From contig CAAFYX010000020.1 of the NCBI GenBank assembly GCA_900767375.1, positions 1-22,813 of the forward strand: a DNA stretch of 22,813 nt, in the 5' to 3' direction. Numbering within the stretch: position 1 is the first letter of the stretch; each line of letters starts with the position of its first letter. This DNA comes from Rikenellaceae bacterium (GTDB lineage Bacteria > Bacteroidota > Bacteroidia > Bacteroidales > UBA932). This document shows, one piece after another, positions 14,461 through 22,390 of this stretch. The position numbers and the translations under genes were made by a program. Below the pieces are notes generated by a model. It made no database searches, had not been told where the DNA came from, and was given only the letters and a program-made list of their open reading frames with translations.

Positions 14461-16992
14461 ATGGACAGTGAGGAAATGATTAACGAGCAGGTTCACGGAA
14501 TCATCGAGCCTGTGGAGATAGATCACGAGATGCGTACGGCCTACATCGACTATTCGATGTCGGTCATAGTCTCACGTGCTCTCCCGGATGTTCGTGACGG
14601 TCTGAAGCCTGTTCAGAGGCGTGTCCTTTTCGGAATGGACGGCCTGGGCCTGAGCTATGGAGGACAGACAAAGAAATCCGCCAGGATCGTCGGTGAGGTT
14701 CTGGGTAAGTTCCACCCGCACGGCGACTCCAGCGTCTACGACGCCATGGCCCGCCTGGCTCAGAACTGGAACCAGAGATACCCGCTCATCTTCGGACAGG
14801 GAAACTTCGGCTCCATGGACGGCGACCCTGTCGCTGCCATGCGTTACACCGAGGCCAAGCTTGAGAAGATCACGGAGGACGTTCTCGCCGACCTTGACAA
14901 GAACACCGTTGATTTCCAGCTGAACTTCGATGATACCATCCCAGAGCCTACAGTGCTGCCTACCAAGGCTCCCCTGCTTCTTCTGAACGGTTCCGCCGGT
15001 ATCGCCGTAGGTATGGCGACTAACATGGCCCCTCACAACCTCGGCGAGTGCTGTGACGCCATCTGCGCATATATCGACAATCCCGACATCACAGTCGAGG
15101 GCCTGATGGAGCATATCAAGGGACCTGATTTCCCTACCGGAGGCATCATCCAGGGCCGTCAGGGCATCATCGATGCCTACACCACGGGACGTGGAAAGGT
15201 AGTTGTCCGCGCAAAGACCGAGATCGAGGAGGACGAGAGAGGCCGCGACCGCATCGTGGTCACGGAGGTGCCTTACATGGTGAACAAGAGCGACATGATC
15301 AAGCGCATCGGAGAGATGGTCGAGGATAAGAAGATCGAAGGCATCTCCGACATAAAGGAGCTCACCAGCCGCGAGGGCATCCGCATCGAGTTCATCCTGA
15401 AGAAGGATGCCAACGCCAACGTCGTTCTGAACACCCTTTTCAAGTACACCGCCCTCCAGTCCAGCTTCCCTATCAACAACGTCGCGCTCGTCAAGGGACG
15501 TCCGCGCACCCTCTCCCTCAAGGAAATCATAGCGAACTTCGTCGACTTCCGCCACGAGGTGGTCGTCCGCCGCACGAAGTTCGACCTCGAAAAAGCCCAG
15601 AAGAGGGCCCATATCCTCGAAGGCCTCCTCAAGGCCATCGATGTCATCGACGAGATCATCGCCATCATCAGACGCTCCGAGAGCGTGGACGAGGCGAAAG
15701 CTGAACTCATCGCCACCTTCGGATTCTCCGAGACTCAGGCCGCCGCCATCGTCGAGATGCGTCTGCGCCAGCTCACCGGACTGGAGAAGGCGAAGCTCCA
15801 GGCCGAGTACGACGACCTCGAGAAGTTCATCGCCCGCTGCCAGGAGATCCTCGCCAGCGAGACCGAGCAGCTGAATATCGTGAAGCAGGAGTCCCAGGAG
15901 CTGAAGGCCAAGTACGGCGATCCACGCCGCACCGAGATCACCCTCAGCGCCGAGGAGTTCAATCCTGAAGACTTCTACGCCGACGACGATGTGGTCATCA
16001 CCATATCGCACCTCGGCTATATCAAGCGCACCCTCCTTTCCGAGTTCCGCACCCAGAACAGGGGCGGCGTCGGCATGAAGGCCAGCGCCACACGCGACGA
16101 GGACTTCATCGAGCACATCTACGTCGCAAACATGCACAGCACGCTCATGCTCTTCACGGAGAAGGGCCTCTGCTACCGTCTCAAGGTCTACGAGCTGCCT
16201 GAGGGCACGCGCGCTTCCAAGGGACGTGCCATCCAGAACCTCATCGCCATCGATCCTGATGACAGGATCAAGGCTTATGTCTCCGCCAAGTCCATCGAGG
16301 ACCCTGAGTACTGCGCCAGCAACTACGTCGTCCTCGTCACTAAGCGCGGAACCATAAAGAAGACCACCCTCGAGGCTTATTCCAACAAACGCAGCCGCGG
16401 AAAGGGCATCATCGCCATCACCGTCCGTGAAGGCGACGAGCTGGTCGAGGCCATCCTTACAAACGGCAACCACGAGATTATGATCGCAGGCCGCAAGGGC
16501 CGCTGCGTCCGCTTCCCTGAAGAGGACGCCAGACCTCTCGGCCGCGGCGCTTCAGGTGTCAGAGGCATCAATATCGATGATGACGACGAGGTCGTGGGCA
16601 TGATCTCCGCCGATCCTTCCGACCCTGAGACAGCCAGCAATACCGTGCTGGTAGTCAGCGAGAACGGATACGGCAAGCGTTCGCACTTCGAGGACTACAG
16701 GGTGACCAGCCGTGGAGCCAAGGGTGTGAAGACCCTGGACATCACTGACAAGACTGGCCCGCTTGTTGCTATGAAGACCGTCAATGAAGATAACGACCTT
16801 ATGATTATCAACCGTTCCGGTATGACCATCAGAATGGCCGTCAGTGACATAAGGGTGGCCGGTAGGGCCACACAGGGTGTCAAGCTGATAAACCTCAGGG
16901 GCACGGATGCCATCGCAGCCGTCTCTGTAGTAGCCAAGTCAGAGGAATTTGAAGATGAATCCGCAGGGGAAACGGAGAATATTAACAATTAA
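14461..16992 (+). CDS. gyrA: DNA gyrase subunit A
   Basis: The breakage-rejoining subunit of DNA gyrase, 843 residues, acting with GyrB to introduce negative supercoils. Catalytic Tyr129 lies in AAMRYTEAKL. The quinolone-resistance region reads HPHGDSSVYDAMARLAQ: Ser90 and Asp94 correspond to E. coli Ser83 and Asp87, the residues of the susceptible type. The C-terminal DNA-wrapping domain starts near 525, and its GyrA box reads QNRGGVG (532-538) in place of QRRGGKG, as I recall for other Bacteroidota GyrA proteins. The tail is acidic and Asn-rich. The ATG follows an A-rich leader. A TPR gene follows after 15 nt without a visible promoter, so the two are probably co-transcribed. Confidence 0.98.
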   Translation: MDSEEMINEQVHGIIEPVEIDHEMRTAYIDYSMSVIVSRALPDVRDGLKPVQRRVLFGMDGLGLSYGGQTKKSARIVGEVLGKFHPHGDSSVYDAMARLAQNWNQRYPLIFGQGNFGSMDGDPVAAMRYTEAKLEKITEDVLADLDKNTVDFQLNFDDTIPEPTVLPTKAPLLLLNGSAGIAVGMATNMAPHNLGECCDAICAYIDNPDITVEGLMEHIKGPDFPTGGIIQGRQGIIDAYTTGRGKVVVRAKTEIEEDERGRDRIVVTEVPYMVNKSDMIKRIGEMVEDKKIEGISDIKELTSREGIRIEFILKKDANANVVLNTLFKYTALQSSFPINNVALVKGRPRTLSLKEIIANFVDFRHEVVVRRTKFDLEKAQKRAHILEGLLKAIDVIDEIIAIIRRSESVDEAKAELIATFGFSETQAAAIVEMRLRQLTGLEKAKLQAEYDDLEKFIARCQEILASETEQLNIVKQESQELKAKYGDPRRTEITLSAEEFNPEDFYADDDVVITISHLGYIKRTLLSEFRTQNRGGVGMKASATRDEDFIEHIYVANMHSTLMLFTEKGLCYRLKVYELPEGTRASKGRAIQNLIAIDPDDRIKAYVSAKSIEDPEYCASNYVVLVTKRGTIKKTTLEAYSNKRSRGKGIIAITVREGDELVEAILTNGNHEIMIAGRKGRCVRFPEEDARPLGRGASGVRGINIDDDDEVVGMISADPSDPETASNTVLVVSENGYGKRSHFEDYRVTSRGAKGVKTLDITDKTGPLVAMKTVNEDNDLMIINRSGMTIRMAVSDIRVAGRATQGVKLINLRGTDAIAAVSVVAKSEEFEDESAGETENINN

Positions 16993-17007
16993 CTCAATAA
17001 TTATCTT

Positions 17008-18330
17008 ATGAAAAAAGTTATTTTAGCCCTGGCTGTCCTCGCATCGGTCACAGTTGCCAATGCGCAGCAGAACGTCAAGACAGAAAGCGCCGCCAAGTCT
17101 GCTCTCGAAGCAGCCCAGGCAGCAGCTGCCAATGCCAAGAAGGCTACCAAGGTAGCTACCTGGCTTAAACTTGCTTCTTCCTATATGGACGCATACACTG
17201 CTCCTATGGGTAACGGTTGGGTAGGTGCATCCCCTCAGGAGCTCGCTATCGTGATGGGTAACCAGAAGCCTGTTTCCGAGACCAATGTCACTATCAACGG
17301 AACAAACTATGTGAAGAAGGCTTTCAACTCAGCTGATTACTACTTCAATCAGGCCGGTCAGCTTGCTATCATCAATGTTACCAAGCCTATCGTGGCTGAT
17401 GCTCTCGCTCAGGCCATCAACGCCTACAAGGAGGCCGCAAAGGTGGACGCAGCCGGTTCAAAGACCGCTGACATCATCAAGGGTATCCAGAATATCAACA
17501 ACAAGTATGTTGAAGAGGCTTACAACGCCTACACCCTCGGCGACTATGCCAAGGCCAGCAAGCTCTTCGAGAATGCTGCCGACGCACTTGCCACTGCACC
17601 TTGCAGCCAGGTGGACTCCAACTCCCTTTACAACTGCGCTTTCACAGCATGGGCTGCGAAGGACACCGTAAAGGCTCAGAACTTCTTCCACAAGTGCCTC
17701 GATGTCAAGTACTACGGTGAGGACGGTGATGTTTATGCAAAGCTTGCTACCATCGCTTCAGACCTCGGCAACGTTGAGGAGCAGAAGGCTCTCCTTGAGG
17801 AAGGTTTCGCTTCTTATCCTTCAAGCCAGGCCATCCTTGTCGGCCTTATCAACTACTACACCGCCAGCGGTGAGGACTCTGACAGACTTTTCACTCTCCT
17901 CGACGGAGCAAAGAAGAACGAGCCTGACAATGCTTCCCTCTATTATGTAGAAGGCAACATCTACAAGGAGCTCGGTAAGCTCGATGAGGCAGTCGCTTCA
18001 TATCGTCAGTGCGCAGTAGTGAACCCTGCATATGAGTACGGCTACATCGGAGAGGCTCTTCTCCGTTACAACCAGGCATTCGACATCCAGGAGGAGGCTC
18101 AGAAGGAGTTCGACGATGCCAAGTACATGGCTCTCGTGGAGAAGTTCGACGAGGCTCTCAAGGCTTGCATCGAGCCGTTCGAGAAGGCTCTTGAGACCAC
18201 AAAGGACGCCGGTATGAAGCGTGACCTTGCAGAGTACCTCAAGAACGCCTGCTTCCGCTATCGCGATCAGGACGCTTCCTTCCAGGAGAAGTACGACAAG
18301 TACGCTGCAATGGCTGCAGCTACTGAGTAG
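17008..18330 (+). CDS. Secreted tetratricopeptide-repeat protein downstream of gyrA
   Basis: A 440-residue protein with a clear signal peptide (MKKVILALAVLASVTVANA, cut before Gln20), so it is exported to the periplasm or surface. An Ala-rich helical stretch follows. TPR-like helix pairs occupy about 165-345, for example YVEEAYNAYTLGDYAKASKLFENA and YYVEGNIYKELGKLDEAVASYRQC. The C-terminal part is charged and helical. TPRs bind proteins, so a scaffold role in the envelope is likely; the partner is unknown. Codon use shifts toward GCT, GGT and AAG choices, suggesting high expression. It lies 15 nt after gyrA and ends at a strong terminator. I recall a similar gyrA-TPR order in Bacteroides, which would need checking. 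Confidence 0.85.
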   Translation: MKKVILALAVLASVTVANAQQNVKTESAAKSALEAAQAAAANAKKATKVATWLKLASSYMDAYTAPMGNGWVGASPQELAIVMGNQKPVSETNVTINGTNYVKKAFNSADYYFNQAGQLAIINVTKPIVADALAQAINAYKEAAKVDAAGSKTADIIKGIQNINNKYVEEAYNAYTLGDYAKASKLFENAADALATAPCSQVDSNSLYNCAFTAWAAKDTVKAQNFFHKCLDVKYYGEDGDVYAKLATIASDLGNVEEQKALLEEGFASYPSSQAILVGLINYYTASGEDSDRLFTLLDGAKKNEPDNASLYYVEGNIYKELGKLDEAVASYRQCAVVNPAYEYGYIGEALLRYNQAFDIQEEAQKEFDDAKYMALVEKFDEALKACIEPFEKALETTKDAGMKRDLAEYLKNACFRYRDQDASFQEKYDKYAAMAAATE

Positions 18331-18349
18331 TCATTATCTCACATAATAT

Positions 18350-18379
18350 AAAAAAGGCCGGCGGAAGTCGGCTTTTTTT
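18350..18379. terminator. Bidirectional intrinsic terminator between the TPR gene and phoH
   Basis: A 6-bp stem, GCCGGC/GTCGGC (18357-18362 with 18367-18372, one G-U pair), closes a GGAA tetraloop of GNRA type. Seven T residues follow on the plus strand, and an A-tract precedes it, so the minus strand also ends in U residues. It sits between convergent gene ends and overlaps the phoH stop codon. Confidence 0.85.
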
Positions 18380-19340
18380 ATTGTTCTGAAGTCTGCTGCT
18401 CGGCCTGGTGGCGGTCGAAGGCCTTGACTATCTTGGTGACGAGCGGGTGGCGGACGATGTCCTCGCTGGTGAAGCGGATGGTGCTTATGCCCTTTATGTC
18501 CTTCACGAGGTCGATGCCCTTGAGCAGGCCGCTGTCGGACTTGTTCGGGAGGTCTACCTGGGAGGCGTCACCGGTGACGATGAACTTGGCGTTGCAGCCC
18601 ATGCGGGTGAGGAACATCTTCAGCTGGCCGAGGTTAGTGTTCTGGGCCTCGTCAAGGATGACGCAGGCGCGGTCCAGGGTGCGCCCTCGCATATAGGCGA
18701 GAGGGGCAATCTGGATGGTGCCGTCGGTCATGAACTCCTGGAGCTTCCTTGGCGGGATCATATCGCCGAGAGCATCGTAGAGTGGCTGGAGGTACGGGTC
18801 CAGCTTGTCCTTGAGGTCGCCCGGCAGGAAGCCGAGGCGCTCGCCGGCTTCCACTGCCGGGCGGGTGAGGATGATGCGCTTTATCTCGCGGTTCTTCAGG
18901 GCTCTGACGGCCAGGGCGATGGCTATATAGGTCTTGCCCGTGCCGGCAGGGCCGATGGCGAAGATGAGGTCATTGTCGAAGTAGGCCTTGACCATCTGCT
19001 GCTGGGTGGCGTTGCGGGCGCGGATGGGCTTGCCGTCGGTGCTGTGCACTATGACGGCATCGCCGGCGACCTTGAACCTTTCGGGGGATGTCTCGCCGTC
19101 GAAGATGTCTTCTACATCGTAGACGGTGAGGTTCATCTTCCTGTGGCTGCGCTGTATGAGCTCGTTGAACTTGGATTCGAAGTCCTCCATTTCCGTTTCC
19201 TTGCCTTCGAGGATGATTTCGTCGCCGCGGGCGACTACCTTGAGGTTGGGGTAGTAGGTGCAGAATTCTTCCAGGATCTTGTTTCCGGCACCGTAGATCG
19301 CGATGGGATCGACGGCTTCCAGTTTGATGGTTTTCTTCAT
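18378..19340 (-). CDS. phoH: PhoH family ATPase
   Basis: A 320-residue cytoplasmic PhoH-like protein. The N-terminal 100 residues include a KH-like segment. The P-loop ATPase domain has Walker A GPAGTGKT (130-137), the family string TRPAVEAGERLGFLPGDL (159-176), Walker B VILDEAQN (227-234), and FIVTGDASQVDLP with sensor-type residues. Members are linked to RNA metabolism and often lie near ybeY; here the partner is a CapA-family gene instead. The start codon overlaps the stop of that gene by 4 nt (ATGA, 19337-19340), implying coupled translation. It ends at the shared terminator. Length and motifs are normal for the family. Confidence 0.94.
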   Translation of the reverse strand: MKKTIKLEAVDPIAIYGAGNKILEEFCTYYPNLKVVARGDEIILEGKETEMEDFESKFNELIQRSHRKMNLTVYDVEDIFDGETSPERFKVAGDAVIVHSTDGKPIRARNATQQQMVKAYFDNDLIFAIGPAGTGKTYIAIALAVRALKNREIKRIILTRPAVEAGERLGFLPGDLKDKLDPYLQPLYDALGDMIPPRKLQEFMTDGTIQIAPLAYMRGRTLDRACVILDEAQNTNLGQLKMFLTRMGCNAKFIVTGDASQVDLPNKSDSGLLKGIDLVKDIKGISTIRFTSEDIVRHPLVTKIVKAFDRHQAEQQTSEQ

Positions 19341-20425
19341 TGGTCTATTCCAGTTTCTTTTATTACTCTTTTGAGGGTTGAGGTCATGTTGTCATAGTCG
19401 GCGGGCGACTTCCAGAGGTCGCGGCGGCCGATGTAGTCCATGACGGGGATGGTGCAGTAACTGTCGGTGAGCGTACCGGGCAGGGTGCACCAGAGGAAGG
19501 TGAGGTCCGGCTCGAGCACTTCCTTGCGGCCGTCAGCGTGCCTGACGAGGCGCGCGGTGACGGCCAGCTCGAGGCGGGTGTTAGTGGCGCTCATGTTGGA
19601 GACGGCGTTGCCCATGGAGTAGATCACCGGGGTGCCGGCGATGTGCGCGGTGTCCTGGACGACGTGCGGGTGGGCGCCGACGATGAGGTCCGCTCCTTCC
19701 TTGACCAGCCATTCAGCCCAGTCCTGCTGGGTGCCGGAATGGCGGAGCTGGTATTCGTTGCCCCAGTGGGGGAGGGCGATGATGAAATCGGCTCCTTTTG
19801 CTTTTGCTCTGTCTATCAGTGCTTTGACACTCTCCTTCTTCATCCTGTTCACTTTCGGGAAAGCGGAAGGGGAGGAGTTGTTAGTGCCGTAGGTAAAGTT
19901 CACCAGGGCGATGCGGATGCCTTTTCCCACGACCACCAAAGGGTTCATGAGGGTGTCGGAGGCCTCGTCGGAGGCGGTGCCGGTGTACTGGATGCCGCGG
20001 GTCCTGCGCATGTCCTCATATATCCCGAGAGTGCGTTGCAGGCCCTTGTCGCCCTTGTCGAGGATGTGGTTGTTGGCGGTGAGGAACACGTCGATGCCGC
20101 AGTCGGCGGCGTATGAGGCGTATGAGTCCGGTGCTGAGAAGCAGGGGTAGCCGGTGTAGGGCTTGCCCGCGAGGGTGTACTCAAGGTTTGCGACGCTGAT
20201 GTCGGCTCCTTCCGTTATTGCGCTGAGCTCGCTGAGGAAGGGCGTGCAGTCGTACTCCAGCTGGCGCGCGTGCATCATCACGTCACCGATGAAGGATATG
20301 GTGACGGTATCGGATTCCGCCTGCAGGGGCTTCGGGAAGGGGATTTCATACTTCCACTGGGCCTGGGCCGGGATGGTCAGGAGTGCGGCGGACACGAAGG
20401 TAAATATGGATCTTTTCAGATGCAT
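19337..20425 (-). CDS. CapA family protein (poly-gamma-glutamate-synthesis-type metallophosphatase fold), exported
   Basis: A 362-residue protein with a signal peptide (hydrophobic 7-20, likely cut after AQA near 22). The CapA/PgsA-like calcineurin-type fold shows its motifs in order: FIGDVMMH (45-52), VANLEYTL (78-85), ANNHILDKG (117-125), LPHWGNEY (218-225) and GAHPHVVQ (250-257). In the namesake system CapA aids polyglutamate capsule export, but no capB or capC is nearby, so the true substrate is unknown; an envelope metallo-phosphoesterase is equally likely. The ATG at 20425 is chosen because the signal peptide starts there. The in-frame upstream extension crosses the promoter region and the neighbouring gene. 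Its stop overlaps the phoH start (ATGA). Confidence 0.9.
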   Translation of the reverse strand: MHLKRSIFTFVSAALLTIPAQAQWKYEIPFPKPLQAESDTVTISFIGDVMMHARQLEYDCTPFLSELSAITEGADISVANLEYTLAGKPYTGYPCFSAPDSYASYAADCGIDVFLTANNHILDKGDKGLQRTLGIYEDMRRTRGIQYTGTASDEASDTLMNPLVVVGKGIRIALVNFTYGTNNSSPSAFPKVNRMKKESVKALIDRAKAKGADFIIALPHWGNEYQLRHSGTQQDWAEWLVKEGADLIVGAHPHVVQDTAHIAGTPVIYSMGNAVSNMSATNTRLELAVTARLVRHADGRKEVLEPDLTFLWCTLPGTLTDSYCTIPVMDYIGRRDLWKSPADYDNMTSTLKRVIKETGIDQ

Positions 20426-20452
20426 CGGCACGGTATTTTCTATGCTTCTCTG

Positions 20453-20460
20453 CAAAGATA
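20453..20460 (-). promoter_or_regulatory. Probable capA-phoH promoter
   Basis: The minus strand reads TATCTTTG followed by CA, a textbook Bacteroidota -7 box, 27 nt upstream of the capA-like ATG. Confidence 0.6.
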
Positions 20461-20467
20461 CATTTTT

Positions 20468-20498
20468 TTTGTTGTCGAAGTAATAATCATTAAATTTG
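20468..20498 (+). promoter_or_regulatory. Probable promoter of the SPOR/M28-like/leuS operon, with both -33 and -7 elements
   Basis: TTTG at 20468-20471 and TAAATTTG at 20491-20498 are separated by 19 nt, the spacing known for the Bacteroidota housekeeping sigma factor. The ATG follows 21 nt later. It is the best-formed promoter in the window. Confidence 0.7.
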
Positions 20499-20519
20499 CA
20501 AATTGTTGTATTTCGCTTT

Positions 20520-21050
20520 ATGAAGAACAGATACATTGTTTTCATTGCGCTGATTATGTGCTCGTTGCTGGTCTGCGGCTGCGACGCTTTCCGCTCGCTG
20601 GCGGGTCGTCCTACATCCGCTGACATAGAGGAAATGCGCGCCACCCTTGCGGCCCGTGAGGCCTACGAGCTGTGGCGTCAGGACTCTTTGGCTCAGGTGA
20701 AAGCCCATCTGGAGGACTCTCTGGCGGCACTCGCCGAGATCGACAGCCTCCGGGCGGGGAAAGGCATAGTGAAGGATCTTTCCAGCCTTTCCGCCCTGTC
20801 GGCTACCATGCAGCTCGAGAACATGTACTATGTGGTGCTGGGCTCCTTCAGGGAGGCGGCGAATGCTGAAAAGTACAGGAAGACTGTGACGGCAGCGGGA
20901 TTCGAGGCGGTGGTGATCCGTTTCAGGAGCGGGCTGAACTCCGTGGGCGTCTGCCCGACGGACAGCCCGCGCGAACTTCTCGACTCTATTGAGAAGCTGA
21001 GGCAGGAGGCGTTCTTCCCTAAGGATTTTTGGATTCTTGTAAACAGGTAG
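20520..21050 (+). CDS. Lipoprotein with C-terminal SPOR domain
   Basis: A 176-residue protein. The N-terminus has a hydrophobic segment (5-19) ending LLVCGC, with lipobox Cys21, so it is probably lipid-anchored in the envelope. A charged, Ala/Leu/Glu-rich stretch (about 35-80) is likely a coiled coil. The C-terminal part from YYVVLGSFREAANAEKYRK (about 108) to FWILVN is a SPOR domain, a peptidoglycan-binding module that prefers denuded septal glycans. The ATG at 20520 starts the signal sequence; in-frame codons further upstream lie in the promoter. The M28-like gene begins 3 nt after its stop, so the two are co-translated and probably both act in the envelope. Confidence 0.87.
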   Translation: MKNRYIVFIALIMCSLLVCGCDAFRSLAGRPTSADIEEMRATLAAREAYELWRQDSLAQVKAHLEDSLAALAEIDSLRAGKGIVKDLSSLSALSATMQLENMYYVVLGSFREAANAEKYRKTVTAAGFEAVVIRFRSGLNSVGVCPTDSPRELLDSIEKLRQEAFFPKDFWILVNR

Positions 21051-21053
21051 GCC

Positions 21054-22379
21054 ATGAAGAGAGTTTTCCTTTCACTTGTCCTTCTGGTGTCGGCGGCCTT
21101 TGCTGCTGACGCCCAGTTCCGAAGCGGCTACAACGAGCTGGATGACAGCGAGACGGTCGCCGCTTTCCGCGCGCACATCGGCTATCTGGCCAGCGCAGCC
21201 CTGGAAGGGCGTGCCGCCGGCTCGGAAGGAGAGGCTGATGCGGCGGAGTATGTGCGCGAAGTCTTTGAGTCCTATGACCTCGATATACTTCCGGGGCTTG
21301 AAGGAGACACGTTCGGTATCAGACGCGAGAGCGGGGACACCCTGGTCTCGAGGAACGTCTCAGCCATCATCCCGGGCTATGACAAGGAGCTCCGTGACCG
21401 TTACATTGTCATCGGAGCCAGACTTGACAACATAGGTACAAGGACAGTGAATGTCGATGGACAGGCCCTCACCAGGGTTTATTCCGGAGCCAACGGCAAC
21501 GCTTCCGGCGTGGCTGTCCTCCTTGAGCTGGCCAGGATGCTCAGGACCAACTCCCTCCTTCTGAGGCGTTCCGTCATCCTCGTGGCCTTCGGCTCCTCGC
21601 TGGAAGGCAACGTCGGATCGTGGTATTTCCTCAACCGCTCCTTCAAGGATGCGGGAAGGATTGATGCCATGGTCAATCTCGATATCCTTGGACGCGGTCT
21701 GAACGGCTTCTATGCATATACAGCCTCCAACGCTGACCTGACACGCATAGTGAACAGGGTGAACTCAACCCTTCAGCCGATAAAGCCGGAAGTGACCACG
21801 GCGGAGCCTTTCCCTTCCGACCACAGGATGTTCTATGCATCGGAGATTCCGTCTGTCCTTTTCACCACGGGACTTTACCCCGAATATGGCACGGATAGGG
21901 ACACTCCGTCCATAGTCCGCTATGAGGACATGGAACGCGAGCTGGAGTATCTGTACAATTTCTCGGTGGAGCTCGTCAACGGCGAGGCTCCGGCCTTCGT
22001 GCCTGGAGAGGGGACGAAGAGTGCTGCGATGGACAATGACGTGGTCCCATATTATGACTGTGACTACAAACCGACGTTCCTGGGGAGCCCTGACCCTAAG
22101 GTTTTCCTGGAGAAATGGGTTTATGCATATCTGAAATACCCTCAGGAGGCTGTGGCACGCGGCATTCAGGGCCGCGTCCTGGTGGACTTCATCATTGACG
22201 AGAGAGGAAAGGTCCGCAACGTCAGGGTTCTGAAGGGAGCTGATCCGCTGCTGGATGCAGAGGCGGTGAAGGTCGTAGCGGCGTCTCCGGACTGGAAGCC
22301 GGCGCGGCTCCAGGGAAAGAAGGTGAAGTCGGAGATTTCCCTGTATGTGGATTTCAAGCTTGAAAAGAAAAGAAAATAA
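21054..22379 (+). CDS. M28-like peptidase fold (metal site lost) fused to a TonB C-terminal domain, exported
   Basis: A 441-residue protein. The signal peptide (1-20, ending ADA) is followed by an M28 aminopeptidase-like domain (about 30-310) and a TonB-C domain (about 355-436, YPQEAVARGIQGRVLVDF to SLYVDF). M28 enzymes bind two zinc ions through His, Asp, Glu, Asp and His. Here the matching strings read GARLD (Arg123 for His), GANGNASG (Gly148 for Asp), SSLEGNVGS (Ser-Leu for Glu-Glu at 182-183), NLDILG (Asp210 kept) and YGTDRD (Gly279 for His). Four of five ligands are missing, so peptidase activity is unlikely; a binding role is more probable. No second membrane helix is present, so the TonB-C module is periplasmic and not a classical energy transducer. 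It sits between the SPOR gene and leuS. Confidence 0.88.
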   Translation: MKRVFLSLVLLVSAAFAADAQFRSGYNELDDSETVAAFRAHIGYLASAALEGRAAGSEGEADAAEYVREVFESYDLDILPGLEGDTFGIRRESGDTLVSRNVSAIIPGYDKELRDRYIVIGARLDNIGTRTVNVDGQALTRVYSGANGNASGVAVLLELARMLRTNSLLLRRSVILVAFGSSLEGNVGSWYFLNRSFKDAGRIDAMVNLDILGRGLNGFYAYTASNADLTRIVNRVNSTLQPIKPEVTTAEPFPSDHRMFYASEIPSVLFTTGLYPEYGTDRDTPSIVRYEDMERELEYLYNFSVELVNGEAPAFVPGEGTKSAAMDNDVVPYYDCDYKPTFLGSPDPKVFLEKWVYAYLKYPQEAVARGIQGRVLVDFIIDERGKVRNVRVLKGADPLLDAEAVKVVAASPDWKPARLQGKKVKSEISLYVDFKLEKKRK

Positions 22380-22390
22380 GAATATACATT

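Noticed and set aside
16054..16077. Non-standard GyrA box (QNRGGVG) as a sign of odd gyrase or topoisomerase IV
   Set aside because: I recall the same form in Bacteroides GyrA, and the rest of the protein is typical GyrA.
14572..16473. A 633-codon open frame antisense to gyrA
   Set aside because: It lies wholly inside gyrA, which has unmistakable motifs throughout. The antisense product is low-complexity (rich in Asp, Leu, Val and Gly), as expected from the mirror of GC-rich codons.
18408..19397. Long plus-strand open frame over phoH, and a similar one at 19538-20116 over the capA-like gene
   Set aside because: Both mirror genes with clear motifs on the minus strand, and their Gly/Val/Asp-rich products look like codon shadows.
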